NCBI GenBank assembly: GCA_051649305.1
Contig: JBOFGV010000082.1
Location: 1-64,000 of the forward strand
Direction: 5' to 3'
DNA from: JADCCX01 sp051649305
GTDB taxonomy: Bacteria > Pseudomonadota > Alphaproteobacteria > Rhizobiales > Beijerinckiaceae
Length of the DNA: 64,000 bases
A program made the position numbers and the translations under genes. Below are positions 8,565-17,144 of this stretch, piece after piece. How positions within the stretch are numbered: position 1 is the stretch's first letter; each line of letters starts with the position of its first letter. The notes beneath the pieces are model-generated. The model was not told the origin of the DNA and searched no databases. It worked only from the letters and a program-made list of their open reading frames with translations.

Positions 8565-9758
8565 CTACAGCTTGGCGCTGTCGTCCTGCCCGATTTTACG
8601 AAACGGGCCTTCCGCCGCAAGGGCAGTTTGCACCATGGCAACATGCTCTTTTTCGCGGTCGAGATAATCCGCCACAGCACGCCGGAGGCTCTTGTTGGCG
8701 ATATCATGAGCAGAATAGGTGGTGCTTGGCATGTATCCGCGCGCCAGTTTATGCTCACCTTGCGCACCAGCTTCCACGCGCAACATTTTGTTCTGAATGG
8801 CAAAATCGATGGCTTGATAGTAGCAAACCTCAAAGTGCAGGAAGGGATGATCCTCACTGCAACCCCAATTGCGCCCGTAAAGCGCGTCATTGCCAATCAG
8901 GTTGAGAGCGCCAGCGATATAACCTCCATCACGCACAGCCATGATCAGCAGAATTTGCTCCCCCATGGCTTCACTGATTTCACTGAAAAAAGCACGGTTG
9001 AGGTATGGCCGCCCCCATTTGCGGGCACCGGTGTCCTCATAGAAAGCAAAAAACGCATCCCAGTGTTTTTCCTGAAGGTTTTTGCCGGTCAACCATTCGA
9101 TGGTGATTCCATTGGCGAGCGCATCCCGGCGCTCACGGCGGATCATCTTGCGCTTGCGGGAAGACAGGTTTTCAAGAAACGCATCAAAGGAGGCGTATCC
9201 ACTGTTTTGCCAATGGAACTGCTGGTCGATTCGCTGCAGAAAACCATCGGCTCCCAACGCTTCCCAGTCTTCCTGCGTCGTGAATGTGATGTGGATTGAG
9301 GATGAATCGGTTTGATCCCGAAGGGCGCGCAGACCCTGCACGAGCGCCTTGCGTGCTTCTTCAGCGTGCTCCCCTGCTTTCACCAAAAGGCGCGGCCCCG
9401 GCACTGGCGAGAAGGGCGCTGAAACCTGCACTTTGGGATAGTATTGGCCACCAGCGCGCTCAAAGGCATCGGCCCAGCCGTGGTCAAACACATATTCGCC
9501 CTGGCTGTGCGTTTTCAGATAGCACGGCGCCGCTGCCACCAATTCTCCGGCTGCGGTTTCCACAAGCACATGCGCCGGGTTCCAGCCAGTGCGTGCGCCG
9601 GTGCATCCCGATTTTTCGAGCGCAAGCAAGAAGGCGTGGCTAACGAAAGGATTGGGCTTTGCGTGTCCTGAAGCACCAACAGCGCAGGCGTCCCAGTCTT
9701 CAGCGGCAATTTTTGTGAGCGATGGCTGAAAGCGGATGGTGTATTTCGTCTCACTCAT
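8565..9758 (-). CDS. GNAT-fold protein of the COG3146/DUF482 family
   Basis: A 397-residue protein matching the family called peptidogalycan biosynthesis/DUF482, which has tandem GNAT-like folds similar to FemAB proteins. Diagnostic pieces are NPFVSHAFL near the N-terminus, HSQGEYVFDHGWADAFERAGG, YYPKVQVSAPFSPVPGPRLL, RKMIRRER, LYGRNWG and a late EAGAQGEHKLARGY. The acceptor is unknown. It is a single minus-strand gene with paaK upstream (98-base gap) and the Tyr/Arg protein downstream. Confidence 0.85.
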   Translation of the reverse strand: MSETKYTIRFQPSLTKIAAEDWDACAVGASGHAKPNPFVSHAFLLALEKSGCTGARTGWNPAHVLVETAAGELVAAAPCYLKTHSQGEYVFDHGWADAFERAGGQYYPKVQVSAPFSPVPGPRLLVKAGEHAEEARKALVQGLRALRDQTDSSSIHITFTTQEDWEALGADGFLQRIDQQFHWQNSGYASFDAFLENLSSRKRKMIRRERRDALANGITIEWLTGKNLQEKHWDAFFAFYEDTGARKWGRPYLNRAFFSEISEAMGEQILLIMAVRDGGYIAGALNLIGNDALYGRNWGCSEDHPFLHFEVCYYQAIDFAIQNKMLRVEAGAQGEHKLARGYMPSTTYSAHDIANKSLRRAVADYLDREKEHVAMVQTALAAEGPFRKIGQDDSAKL

Positions 9759-9856
9759 GCCTCTTGCTGCCCATCGAACCCTGCGCTTGCCATTTCCGCA
9801 AAGATATCACGCAAAAGCGGCTTTGACAGGGATGGATAGTCGCACCTTGGCAGAGC

Positions 9857-11161
9857 TCAAACCTTGGGCCTGAGATCAATCACACGCCGCGCCTTGCCCA
9901 TAGATCGTTCGATGCCCTCGGGTGGAAGTACAGTCACTTTGGCTGAAATCCCGATCGTTTCCTTAATGCGCATCGCAAGCGTTTGCCCCATGGCTTGACC
10001 AACTCCACTGTCAGCATCTCTGGCCTCAACCTTGATTTCCATTTCGTCCATGCGGCCATCACGGGTCAGCACGATCTGGTAATGAGCAGAGAGGCCTTCG
10101 AGTGTTAGAAGTTTCTCCTCAATCTGGGTCGGGAAAACATTGACGCCGCGAATGATCATCATGTCATCGCTGCGGCCTGTTACCTTTTCCATCCTGCGCA
10201 TGGAGCGCGCCGTGCCGGGCAACAGGCGAGTCAGATCCCGTGTGCGATATCGGATGATTGGCATCGCTTCCTTGGTAAGCGACGTAAAAACCAACTCGCC
10301 TTTGCTGCCATCGGGCAGAACAGCGCCGGTTTCCGGATCGATGATTTCCGGATAGAAGTGGTCTTCCCAAATGTGCAGGCCGTCCTTTGTTTCCACGCAT
10401 TCATTGGCAACTCCGGGGCCGATGACCTCGGACAAGCCGTAGATATCAACGGCATGCATGTTGAAAGCCTGCTCGATTTCACCGCGCATGGCGTTGGTCC
10501 AGGGCTCGGCACCAAAAATGCCCACTTTCAGAGAGGTCTTTGAAGGATCAAGACCCTGCTTGTTAAACTCGTCCAGAATGGCAAGGCTGTAGCTTGGCGT
10601 GACCATGATGATCTCAGGTTTGAAATCCTGAATGAGCTGCACCTGCCGCTCGGTCATGCCGCCGGAAACAGGAATGACCATGCAGCCCAGCCGCTCTGCA
10701 CCGTAATGCGCGCCAAGGCCACCTGTGAACAGGCCGTAGCCGTAGGCGATGTGGCAAATCATGCCTTTACGGCCACCCGAAGCGCGGATCGAGCGCGCCA
10801 TGACACTGGCCCACATATCGATGTCGTTCTGCGTGTACCCTACAACCGTCGGCTTGCCGGTTGTGCCTGATGAAGCATGGACGCGGGCCAATTGTTCTCG
10901 CGGAACGGCAAACATGCCGAAGGGATAATTGTCTCTGAGATCTGCTTTGGTGGTGAAGGGAAACTTCGCGAGATCAGCAAGTGTGCGGCAGTCGTCTGGA
11001 TGAACACCCGCCTTTTTGAAGGCCTTGTGGTAATGTGGCACGTTTTCATAGGCGTGCCTGAGCGTCGTTTTTAGGCGTTGCAACTGCAAGTCGGCAATCT
11101 CGTCACGCGAGGCAATTTCAATGGAATCAAGGGAGGCGCGGGGAGGGGTAAGATCAATCAT
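9857..11161 (-). CDS. paaK: Phenylacetate--CoA ligase
   Basis: A 434-residue AMP-forming ligase that activates phenylacetate to phenylacetyl-CoA, the first step of the aerobic hybrid pathway. The phosphate-binding loop SSGTTGKPT is at residues 97-105. YGLSEVIGPGVA, GELVFTSLTKEAMPIIRYRT and the C-terminal GRSDDMMIIRGVNVFP are PaaK hallmarks. It lies 5 bases after paaI on the same strand, so paaG-paaI-paaK form an operon read leftward. Length is normal for the family. Confidence 0.95.
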   Translation of the reverse strand: MIDLTPPRASLDSIEIASRDEIADLQLQRLKTTLRHAYENVPHYHKAFKKAGVHPDDCRTLADLAKFPFTTKADLRDNYPFGMFAVPREQLARVHASSGTTGKPTVVGYTQNDIDMWASVMARSIRASGGRKGMICHIAYGYGLFTGGLGAHYGAERLGCMVIPVSGGMTERQVQLIQDFKPEIIMVTPSYSLAILDEFNKQGLDPSKTSLKVGIFGAEPWTNAMRGEIEQAFNMHAVDIYGLSEVIGPGVANECVETKDGLHIWEDHFYPEIIDPETGAVLPDGSKGELVFTSLTKEAMPIIRYRTRDLTRLLPGTARSMRRMEKVTGRSDDMMIIRGVNVFPTQIEEKLLTLEGLSAHYQIVLTRDGRMDEMEIKVEARDADSGVGQAMGQTLAMRIKETIGISAKVTVLPPEGIERSMGKARRVIDLRPKV

Positions 11162-11166
11162 GAGGT

Positions 11167-11604
11167 TTAAGCGCTCGGAAGCAATGAACCGGGGACGGTG
11201 CGCGAGTTGCCGCGAAACTCTGCAATAACGGTCCCATCCTCACTGCGGATGGTCACATCGGAAATACCCGAGCGTTCACCGCGCTGGCGCTCGACAGCTT
11301 CAGCCGTGAGCCGCATGCCCAATCGTCCGGGAGACAGGAACGTGATGCTGCAATGCTGGGCCACAACCCTCGGGCCATAACTGTTGCATGCGAATGCAAA
11401 GGCGCTGTCAGCCAATGTGAATAGGAAGCCGCCATGGCAGGTGCCGTGCCCGTTGGTCATGGCTTTGGTCACGGTCATCGCCATGATGGCGTGGCCTGGA
11501 CCAACAGAGACGATTTCAATTCCCAGGCTTTGCGTTGCATGGTCGTCTGCCATCATGACGGCGGCGCAATGGCGCGCGATCTCTTCCTTTGACATCGCTG
11601 TCAT
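11167..11604 (-). CDS. paaI: Hydroxyphenylacetyl-CoA thioesterase PaaI
   Basis: A 145-residue hotdog-fold thioesterase. The PaaI signature NGHGTCHGGFLFTLADSAFAF is split here as NGHGTCHGG (residues 51-59) and LADSAFAF from 64, with Asn51, His57 and Asp66 in the expected catalytic positions. The enzyme rescues CoA from dead-end hydroxyphenylacetyl-CoA thioesters in phenylacetate breakdown. It sits between paaG (3-base gap) and paaK (5-base gap), which supports the pathway-specific call. Confidence 0.92.
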   Translation of the reverse strand: MTAMSKEEIARHCAAVMMADDHATQSLGIEIVSVGPGHAIMAMTVTKAMTNGHGTCHGGFLFTLADSAFAFACNSYGPRVVAQHCSITFLSPGRLGMRLTAEAVERQRGERSGISDVTIRSEDGTVIAEFRGNSRTVPGSLLPSA

Positions 11605-11607
11605 GTG

Positions 11608-12399
11608 TCAGGCCTCATCATTGAAAACGGGCGAGCGCTTTTCCATGAACGCTGCAACACCCTCGGCATAATCATCGGCAAAGCCAAGTTTCCGCTGCCC
11701 TGCCAGTTCAACCGCAAGCTGTTGATCCAGTGTGTTTGTTGCTGCGGCATGGATGGACTGCTTGATGGTAGCCAGTGCTACGGAGGGCAGGGCAGCCAGC
11801 TGCTGTGCTGTTCGCATGGCTTCTGCCATCAAGTCTGCGTCGTCCACTGCTTTCCAGATGAGGCCCCAGCTGGCCGCAAGCTCTGCCGTCAAAGGCTCTG
11901 CCAGCATGGTCAGCGCTTTGGCGCGTGCTTCTCCTACGAGATGCGTGAGGCTCCATGTGCCGCCAGAATCCGGCATCAGGCCAATCTTGACAAAGGATTG
12001 CACGAATTTAGCGGACTTTGCCGCGAGCACAATATCGCCGTGCAGCGCGAGATTGGCGCCTGCACCGGCTGCAACGCCGTTGACAGCAACCACAATCGGT
12101 TTCGCCAGATTGCGCATGCGACGCACCAGTGGATTGTAGCGCAGTTCAAGGCTCTCACCGAGATCGCGCCGCTCGGCTGAAGGCGCAACTGCCCTGTCGA
12201 ACAGATCTTGCCCTGCGCAAAATCCGCGCCCGGCACCAGTCAGCAAAACGGCTTTGCAGGTCTTGTCCGTTGCCACAGCGTCGAAAGCAGCTGCAAGCTC
12301 GGCATGCATGTCGATTGTGAAGCTGTTCAGTTTGTCGGGGCGGTTGAGGGTCAGCACCGTCACGGTATCAACATGGTCCACAAGAACGGTCCTGCTCAC
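11608..12399 (-). CDS. paaG: 2-(1,2-epoxy-1,2-dihydrophenyl)acetyl-CoA isomerase
   Basis: A 263-residue crotonase-fold enzyme. It has TLNRPDKLNSF near residue 17, the oxyanion-hole segment GRGFCAGQDL at 57-66, and the catalytic PDSGGTW loop. In the phenylacetate pathway PaaG converts the ring epoxide to the oxepin. The GTG at 12399 is preferred because GGAGA lies 8 bases before it and the length then matches PaaG (about 262). An upstream ATG frame to 12507 would extend into the divergent promoter region. It is first in a paaG-I-K operon and divergent from paaN. Confidence 0.92.
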   Translation of the reverse strand: MSRTVLVDHVDTVTVLTLNRPDKLNSFTIDMHAELAAAFDAVATDKTCKAVLLTGAGRGFCAGQDLFDRAVAPSAERRDLGESLELRYNPLVRRMRNLAKPIVVAVNGVAAGAGANLALHGDIVLAAKSAKFVQSFVKIGLMPDSGGTWSLTHLVGEARAKALTMLAEPLTAELAASWGLIWKAVDDADLMAEAMRTAQQLAALPSVALATIKQSIHAAATNTLDQQLAVELAGQRKLGFADDYAEGVAAFMEKRSPVFNDEA

Positions 12400-12450
12400 G
12401 TCAACGCATCTCCCGAACGTTTTCTTTGATTGTGTGACAGCCTTGCATTC

Positions 12451-12464
12451 ACCAACCGTGTGGT
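12451..12464. promoter_or_regulatory. Operator-like dyad between paaG and paaN
   Basis: ACCAACCGTGTGGT has matching ACCA and TGGT ends and lies in the 110-base divergent gap, about 52 bases from the paaG start and 46 from paaN. TetR-type PaaR repressors bind ACC/GGT-edged dyads in paa promoters of other proteobacteria, so this is a candidate PaaR site. No paaR gene is in the window. Confidence 0.35.
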
Positions 12465-12509
12465 CAATGAATAACACTCTCGTTGATGTGAGCAACCGCG
12501 GAGGCACAG

Positions 12510-14168
12510 ATGAGTCCTTTTCTCGAAAAGCACAAAGCCTTGCTGGACCGCGCCTTGCTCGCCATTGATGAGCGCACCTACTGGAGCGCCTATCCGGAAA
12601 ATCCGTCGCCCAAAGTTTACGGCGAAACCGCCAAGGATGAGCAGGAAGCGGCCTTCAAGGCGCTGCTGGGAAAACCTTTTGAGCTTGTCGGGCATCCTGC
12701 TGATGGTCCTGCACTGGGCGGAGAGGTCTCGCCTTTTGGCCCCAAACTGGGCGTCAGTTACCCCACAGCCAAAGTGGCCACACTGATTTCATCTTCAATG
12801 GATTCGTCAGAAGGCTGGGAAGATGCAACGCCGGATGATCGGGCAGGCGTGTTGCTGGAAATCATCGAGCGCCTGAACAAGCAGTCTTTCCTTATCGCAA
12901 ACGCGGTTTCCATGACCTCTGGACAGGCCTTCATGATGGCTTTTCAGGCTGGTGGCCCGCACGCACAAGACCGCGCGCTGGAGGCAGTTGCCTATGCGCT
13001 TGCCGAGCAGCGGCGTGTTCCAAAGCCGGTTCAGTGGGAAAAGCCACAAGGGAAGGGGGATCCCATCCGCCTCGACAAACAGTGGAAGATTGTTCCCCGC
13101 GGTGTGGCGCTGATTATTGGCTGCGCAACGTTCCCTACGTGGAACACCTATCCCGGCATGTTTGCCTCATTGGCCACAGGCAACAGTGTCATCATCAAGC
13201 CGCACCCAGCGGCCATTTTGCCGGCTGCCATTTCAGTGCGCATCGCGCGCGAAGTCTTGGCAGAGGCAGGTTTTGATCCCAACCTTGTTTTGTTGGCAGC
13301 TGATACGGCTGAAAAGCCTGTCACCAAAAAACTGATTGAAAGGCAGGAAGTCGAGATTGTCGACTACACCGGCTCATCGCAGTTTGGTCAGTGGCTGCGT
13401 GAAACCCAACCGCACAAGCAGATTTATTCCGAGGAGGCTGGCGTAAACGCCATTGCCATCACAGGCACATCCAATTTCAAGGGGATGTGTGACAACATCG
13501 CGTTTTCGCTGTCACTCTACTCCGGCCAGATGTGCACTGCTCCGCAGAACATATTTGTGCCCAAGAAGGGCATTGAGACGGATGAGGGGCCAAAGTCCTT
13601 CGATGACGTTGGCGCTGGCATTGCCTCGGCCATTGATCGCCTGCTGGCGGATCCCGCACGCGCAAAAGGGGTATTGGGTGCAATCCAGAATCCGGCAACA
13701 CTCAAGCGCATTACGGCGGCCCGCAAGCTTGGCAAGATTGTTCGCGATTCAACGACTGTTGAGGATGCCGCTGAAGCGCGGATGGCCACGCCTTTGCTTG
13801 TTTCTGTCAACATGAAGGACGAGCACATTTATTGCGAAGAGCGCTTTGGGCCTATCGCCTTCATCGTTGCATGCCCGGATGCGCACGAAGCCGTGCTGCA
13901 GGCATCCATGACAGTGTTCACCTACGGGGCGATCACAGCAGCGCTTTATGCTACGGATGATGCGATGATAGCTTTTGCGCAAAAAGCCTTCGGGCGAGCA
14001 GGTGCCAACCTCTCTGTGAACCTGGTTGGCAACATTTTCGTCAATCAATCCGCGGCTTTCTCGGATTTTCATGCAACGGGCGCCAATCCAGCATCCAATG
14101 CCACAATCTCTGATCCTGCATTCATTGCAGGCAGGTTCAAAGTGATTGCGACGCGGAGGCTTTTGTGA
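12510..14168 (+). CDS. paaN: Phenylacetic acid degradation protein PaaN (aldehyde dehydrogenase family)
   Basis: A 552-residue aldehyde-dehydrogenase-fold protein. The nucleophile region is SLYSGQMCTAPQN with Cys342, and the nucleotide-fold motif DYTGSSQFG is at 285-293. It matches the PaaN form found in paa clusters, which oxidises the semialdehyde made by ring opening. Unlike E. coli PaaZ it has no C-terminal MaoC hydratase domain, so hydrolytic ring opening needs another protein. The ATG has a good GGAGG-like site. It is transcribed divergently from paaG-I-K. Confidence 0.88.
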   Translation: MSPFLEKHKALLDRALLAIDERTYWSAYPENPSPKVYGETAKDEQEAAFKALLGKPFELVGHPADGPALGGEVSPFGPKLGVSYPTAKVATLISSSMDSSEGWEDATPDDRAGVLLEIIERLNKQSFLIANAVSMTSGQAFMMAFQAGGPHAQDRALEAVAYALAEQRRVPKPVQWEKPQGKGDPIRLDKQWKIVPRGVALIIGCATFPTWNTYPGMFASLATGNSVIIKPHPAAILPAAISVRIAREVLAEAGFDPNLVLLAADTAEKPVTKKLIERQEVEIVDYTGSSQFGQWLRETQPHKQIYSEEAGVNAIAITGTSNFKGMCDNIAFSLSLYSGQMCTAPQNIFVPKKGIETDEGPKSFDDVGAGIASAIDRLLADPARAKGVLGAIQNPATLKRITAARKLGKIVRDSTTVEDAAEARMATPLLVSVNMKDEHIYCEERFGPIAFIVACPDAHEAVLQASMTVFTYGAITAALYATDDAMIAFAQKAFGRAGANLSVNLVGNIFVNQSAAFSDFHATGANPASNATISDPAFIAGRFKVIATRRLL

Positions 14169-14273
14169 ATTAACAAAATATACGTGTTTTTCCTTATAAA
14201 TGTTGATTATGGAATTAAATCGGTTAGACGGATAACCAGTGGTTGCAATTGCTTTGCAACGAGAGTGGCTGAT

Positions 14274-14783
14274 ATGGACAAATCCAGAAATGCCTTGAGC
14301 GACTTTACAGCCGACAAAGCATCTGCACTCGATGTTCACAAGGCAGTTTGCCAGGACATTGTTGATCACGTGGGGTCTACGAGAGCCAGCATCTGGTATG
14401 TCAACGAAACTGCCGACGTTATTACAAGTGCCTGTAGCCTGGATACGCGTACCGGGGTTTTCGATGTCACCAACACCGCATTGCGGGCGACTGATTGCCC
14501 TATCTATTTTGAGGAAATTCTCTCTCGTGGTGTCATAAAAGCCGAAAACGCCACAGAGCATCCGGCAACAAGTGCAATGAAAGAGCGCTACATTGCACCT
14601 CTAAACATTGTTTCGATGTTTGACTTCGCCATCAAGATTGGAGCACGCACTGTTGCAGTGCTTTGCTGCGAGCAATGCGAAAAACCAAGAGCATGGACAG
14701 CAGCGGACGAAAACTATCTTTCTGGCATGGCAGTGCTGTTGCGTATTTCATTTCTGGTTGAGCAGCGCAGCCCAAGGCGGTGA
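14274..14783 (+). CDS. GAF domain protein
   Basis: A 169-residue soluble protein that is essentially one GAF-type sensory domain. It has an N-terminal helix (AVCQDIVDHVGSTRASIWYV), a central FDVTN segment, and a C-terminal strand-helix (SMFDFAIKIGARTVAVLCCE then WTAADENYLSGMAVLLRI). No output domain is attached, so ligand and partner are unknown. The ATG at 14274 was chosen for its GAGAG site; a GTG at 14184 would add 30 residues encoded by AT-rich DNA. It stands alone after paaN and converges on purN. Confidence 0.75.
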   Translation: MDKSRNALSDFTADKASALDVHKAVCQDIVDHVGSTRASIWYVNETADVITSACSLDTRTGVFDVTNTALRATDCPIYFEEILSRGVIKAENATEHPATSAMKERYIAPLNIVSMFDFAIKIGARTVAVLCCEQCEKPRAWTAADENYLSGMAVLLRISFLVEQRSPRR

Positions 14784-14800
14784 TTGGGTAAAACTTCGCT

Positions 14801-15409
14801 CTATGCGAAATGAACCTGCCCTTTGGTCAGCATCGCCAGGGCTTCAGGATAAATCCGGTGCTCTTGAACGAGCACCCGTGCAGCGAGCGAGACTTCCGTA
14901 TCATCCGCCAGAACCGGCACTTTAGCCTGAAGAATAACAGGCCCGTCATCCAGCTCCGGTGTGACAAAATGCACCGTACAGCCATGCTCCGTGACACCCG
15001 CCTCCAACGCACGCCTATGCGTATCCAGTCCTTTGAACGCAGGCAAAAGTGATGGGTGAATGTTGATCATACGGCCTCGCCATTGGCTGCAAAACGCTTC
15101 TGAAAGCAGGCGCATGTATCCGGCAAGGCAAACCAGTTCAATGCCAGCAGATTGCAATTTTTCTGACACTTTTAAATCGAACTCTTCGCGCGAATTGAAT
15201 GCTTTATGCGAAAGAGTGAATGTTTCAATGCCACTCTTCTGAGCATATTCCAATCCGGCGGCATCGCTTTTGTTGCTAACCACAAGAACGATCTCGGCTG
15301 GATAGTCCGGCGCTTTCGCAGCCTCGATCAAGGCGGCCATATTGGACCCGCGACCTGAAATCAGGATCGCAACACGCTTGCGCTTGCCGGATGTTTTTCC
15401 AGAACTCAC
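14801..15409 (-). CDS. purN: Phosphoribosylglycinamide formyltransferase
   Basis: A 202-residue folate-dependent GAR transformylase of purine synthesis (GAR to FGAR). The fold opens with RVAILISGRGSN, and the catalytic residues are visible: Asn116 and His118 in MINIHPSLLPAFKG, and Asp154 in PELDDGP. Its start overlaps the purM stop by 4 bases (ATGA), so translation is coupled. The gene converges with the GAF gene, with 17 bases between stops. Confidence 0.96.
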   Translation of the reverse strand: MSSGKTSGKRKRVAILISGRGSNMAALIEAAKAPDYPAEIVLVVSNKSDAAGLEYAQKSGIETFTLSHKAFNSREEFDLKVSEKLQSAGIELVCLAGYMRLLSEAFCSQWRGRMINIHPSLLPAFKGLDTHRRALEAGVTEHGCTVHFVTPELDDGPVILQAKVPVLADDTEVSLAARVLVQEHRIYPEALAMLTKGQVHFA

Positions 15410-16482
15410 GACAGCTTCAATGCTCCGGAGGTCACAACCTGCGGATCGCCTTTGGATACAGGTATGGTCTTGCCAATCACATAGCCTGTTTCTTGACGTG
15501 CCTGCAAAGCGGCAAGCACCAAGGGAGCTTTCGCAGCGTCCACAATCAGCGCCATTCCAATGCCGCAGTTGAAGGTACGCAGCATTTCAAATTCGCCCAA
15601 CCCGCCGGATTTGGCCAACCAACCAAAAACCGGAGGAACGGCAAAAGCATTGAGATCAATAGCAACACCGATGTCATCAGGCAAAACACGCGGAATGTTA
15701 TCGATGAAACCGCCGCCTGTGATGTGAACAAGCCCTTTGATACCGCCCACTGTATGGATGAGATCCAGCACTGTTTTCACGTAGATGCGCGTTGGCGTCA
15801 GCAAGGCCTCTGCCAGCGTTTTACCCTTTGCAAACGGGGCATTGTCGCTCCAGTTCAGGCCCTCGCGCTCCACAATCTTGCGGACCAGCGAATAGCCGTT
15901 GGAATGCACGCCGGATGAGGGCAGGCCGATGACAACCTGTTCAGCAGCAACACCAGCTGGCAAAACCTCGCCGCGCTCAACAGCGCCAACTGAAAACCCG
16001 GCAAGGTCATAGTCTTCACCGGCGTACATGCCCGGCATCTCAGCGGTTTCGCCGCCAATCAAAGCGCAACCCGCCTGTTTGCAGCCCTCGGCAATGCCGC
16101 GCACGATATCAACGCCCACCTGCGGAACGAGCTTTCCAGTGGCGTAATAGTCGAGGAAAAACAGCGGCTCGGCACCCTGCACAATCAAATCGTTCACGCA
16201 CATCGCGACAAGATCAATGCCAACTGTGTGGTGAATGCCGCTTTCAATCGCGATTTTCACTTTCGTGCCCACACCATCATTGGCTGCCACCAGAATGGGA
16301 TCCTTGAAACCCGCAGCCTTGAGATCAAACAGACCGCCAAAGCCACCAATTTCAGCATCGGCTCCGGGGCGTCTTGTGGAGCGGACAAGAGGCTTGATTT
16401 GCTCAACCATCGCATTGCCAGCATCAATATCCACGCCTGCATCGGCATAGGTCAGTCCGTGGGCACCGGGCTTCTTGCTCAT
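15406..16482 (-). CDS. purM: Phosphoribosylformylglycinamidine cyclo-ligase
   Basis: A 358-residue AIR synthetase (FGAM plus ATP to AIR), cytoplasmic, purine pathway. Recognisable stretches are LTYADAGVDIDAGN at the N-terminus, DGVGTKVKIAI, the GGETAEMPGMY loop, GLPSSGVHSNGYSL and GLVHITGGGFIDNIPR. Length is typical. It is the first gene of purM-purN. The divergent neighbour starts only 44 bases away, so the two promoters overlap closely. Confidence 0.97.
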   Translation of the reverse strand: MSKKPGAHGLTYADAGVDIDAGNAMVEQIKPLVRSTRRPGADAEIGGFGGLFDLKAAGFKDPILVAANDGVGTKVKIAIESGIHHTVGIDLVAMCVNDLIVQGAEPLFFLDYYATGKLVPQVGVDIVRGIAEGCKQAGCALIGGETAEMPGMYAGEDYDLAGFSVGAVERGEVLPAGVAAEQVVIGLPSSGVHSNGYSLVRKIVEREGLNWSDNAPFAKGKTLAEALLTPTRIYVKTVLDLIHTVGGIKGLVHITGGGFIDNIPRVLPDDIGVAIDLNAFAVPPVFGWLAKSGGLGEFEMLRTFNCGIGMALIVDAAKAPLVLAALQARQETGYVIGKTIPVSKGDPQVVTSGALKLS

Positions 16483-16526
16483 GGTTTCCTCGCTGGCGCG
16501 TTTCGTGAGAAGCGGGTAGGGCGTAG

Positions 16527-17117
16527 ATGACGGCTTGGCAAGCGCCTGAAGATCGTTATCGTGCTTTAAACATGCAAACCTCGGCTCTCAACCCTGCCAA
16601 CTTGCTGACACTGCTGCGCTTCTGTCTGGTGCCAGTTGTCATCGTGGCCATTGTCAACAAGCAATGGACGCTGGCCTTTGTGTTGTTCGTGACTGCAGGC
16701 ATTACAGACGCTGTAGATGGTTTCATCGCCCGCCACTTTGACATGCGCACTGAACTCGGTGCTTATCTTGATCCGCTGGCGGACAAGGCGTTGCTTGTTT
16801 CCATCTACATAACACTTGCCGCTGGCAACATCCTGCCAACTTGGCTCGCAGTGCTTGTTGTCTCACGCGATATCATGATTGTGGGTGCAGTGATTGTCTC
16901 CTGGATCATGGACAACCCTGTCGAGATCAATCCCCTCAAACTGAGCAAGGCCAATACGGCGGCGCAAATCAGCTTTGCCGCCCTTATGCTTTCTGTGCTC
17001 GCTTTCAATCTCGATATTCCAGCCATCGTCTCTGGCGGAATTACAGTTGTCATGATCTTGACGCTGGCCTCATTGATTGCCTATTTCGCGACATGGTTCC
17101 GGCATATGGCGGACTGA
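16527..17117 (+). CDS. CDP-alcohol phosphatidyltransferase family protein
   Basis: A 196-residue inner-membrane enzyme of phospholipid synthesis. The family signature D-x2-D-G-x2-A-R-x8-G-x3-D-x3-D is complete: Asp61, Asp64, Gly65, Ala68, Arg69, Gly78, Asp82 and Asp86. About six hydrophobic helices surround it. The closest role is phosphatidylglycerophosphate synthase-like, but the acceptor alcohol cannot be told from sequence. An ATG at 16572 (residue 16) is an alternative start. It opens a plus-strand run with a permease, hdaA, ppk and ppx. Confidence 0.88.
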   Translation: MTAWQAPEDRYRALNMQTSALNPANLLTLLRFCLVPVVIVAIVNKQWTLAFVLFVTAGITDAVDGFIARHFDMRTELGAYLDPLADKALLVSIYITLAAGNILPTWLAVLVVSRDIMIVGAVIVSWIMDNPVEINPLKLSKANTAAQISFAALMLSVLAFNLDIPAIVSGGITVVMILTLASLIAYFATWFRHMAD

Positions 17118-17144
17118 CGCCATGCCGCATTGGAAAACCGCATA

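Noticed and set aside
11605..12180. 191-codon plus-strand frame with many cysteines and histidines
   Set aside because: Antisense of paaG, without a ribosome site or recognisable domain.
12400..12507. ATG-initiated longer form of paaG from 12507
   Set aside because: Would run across the divergent promoter and almost touch paaN; GTG at 12399 gives the family length and has a ribosome site.
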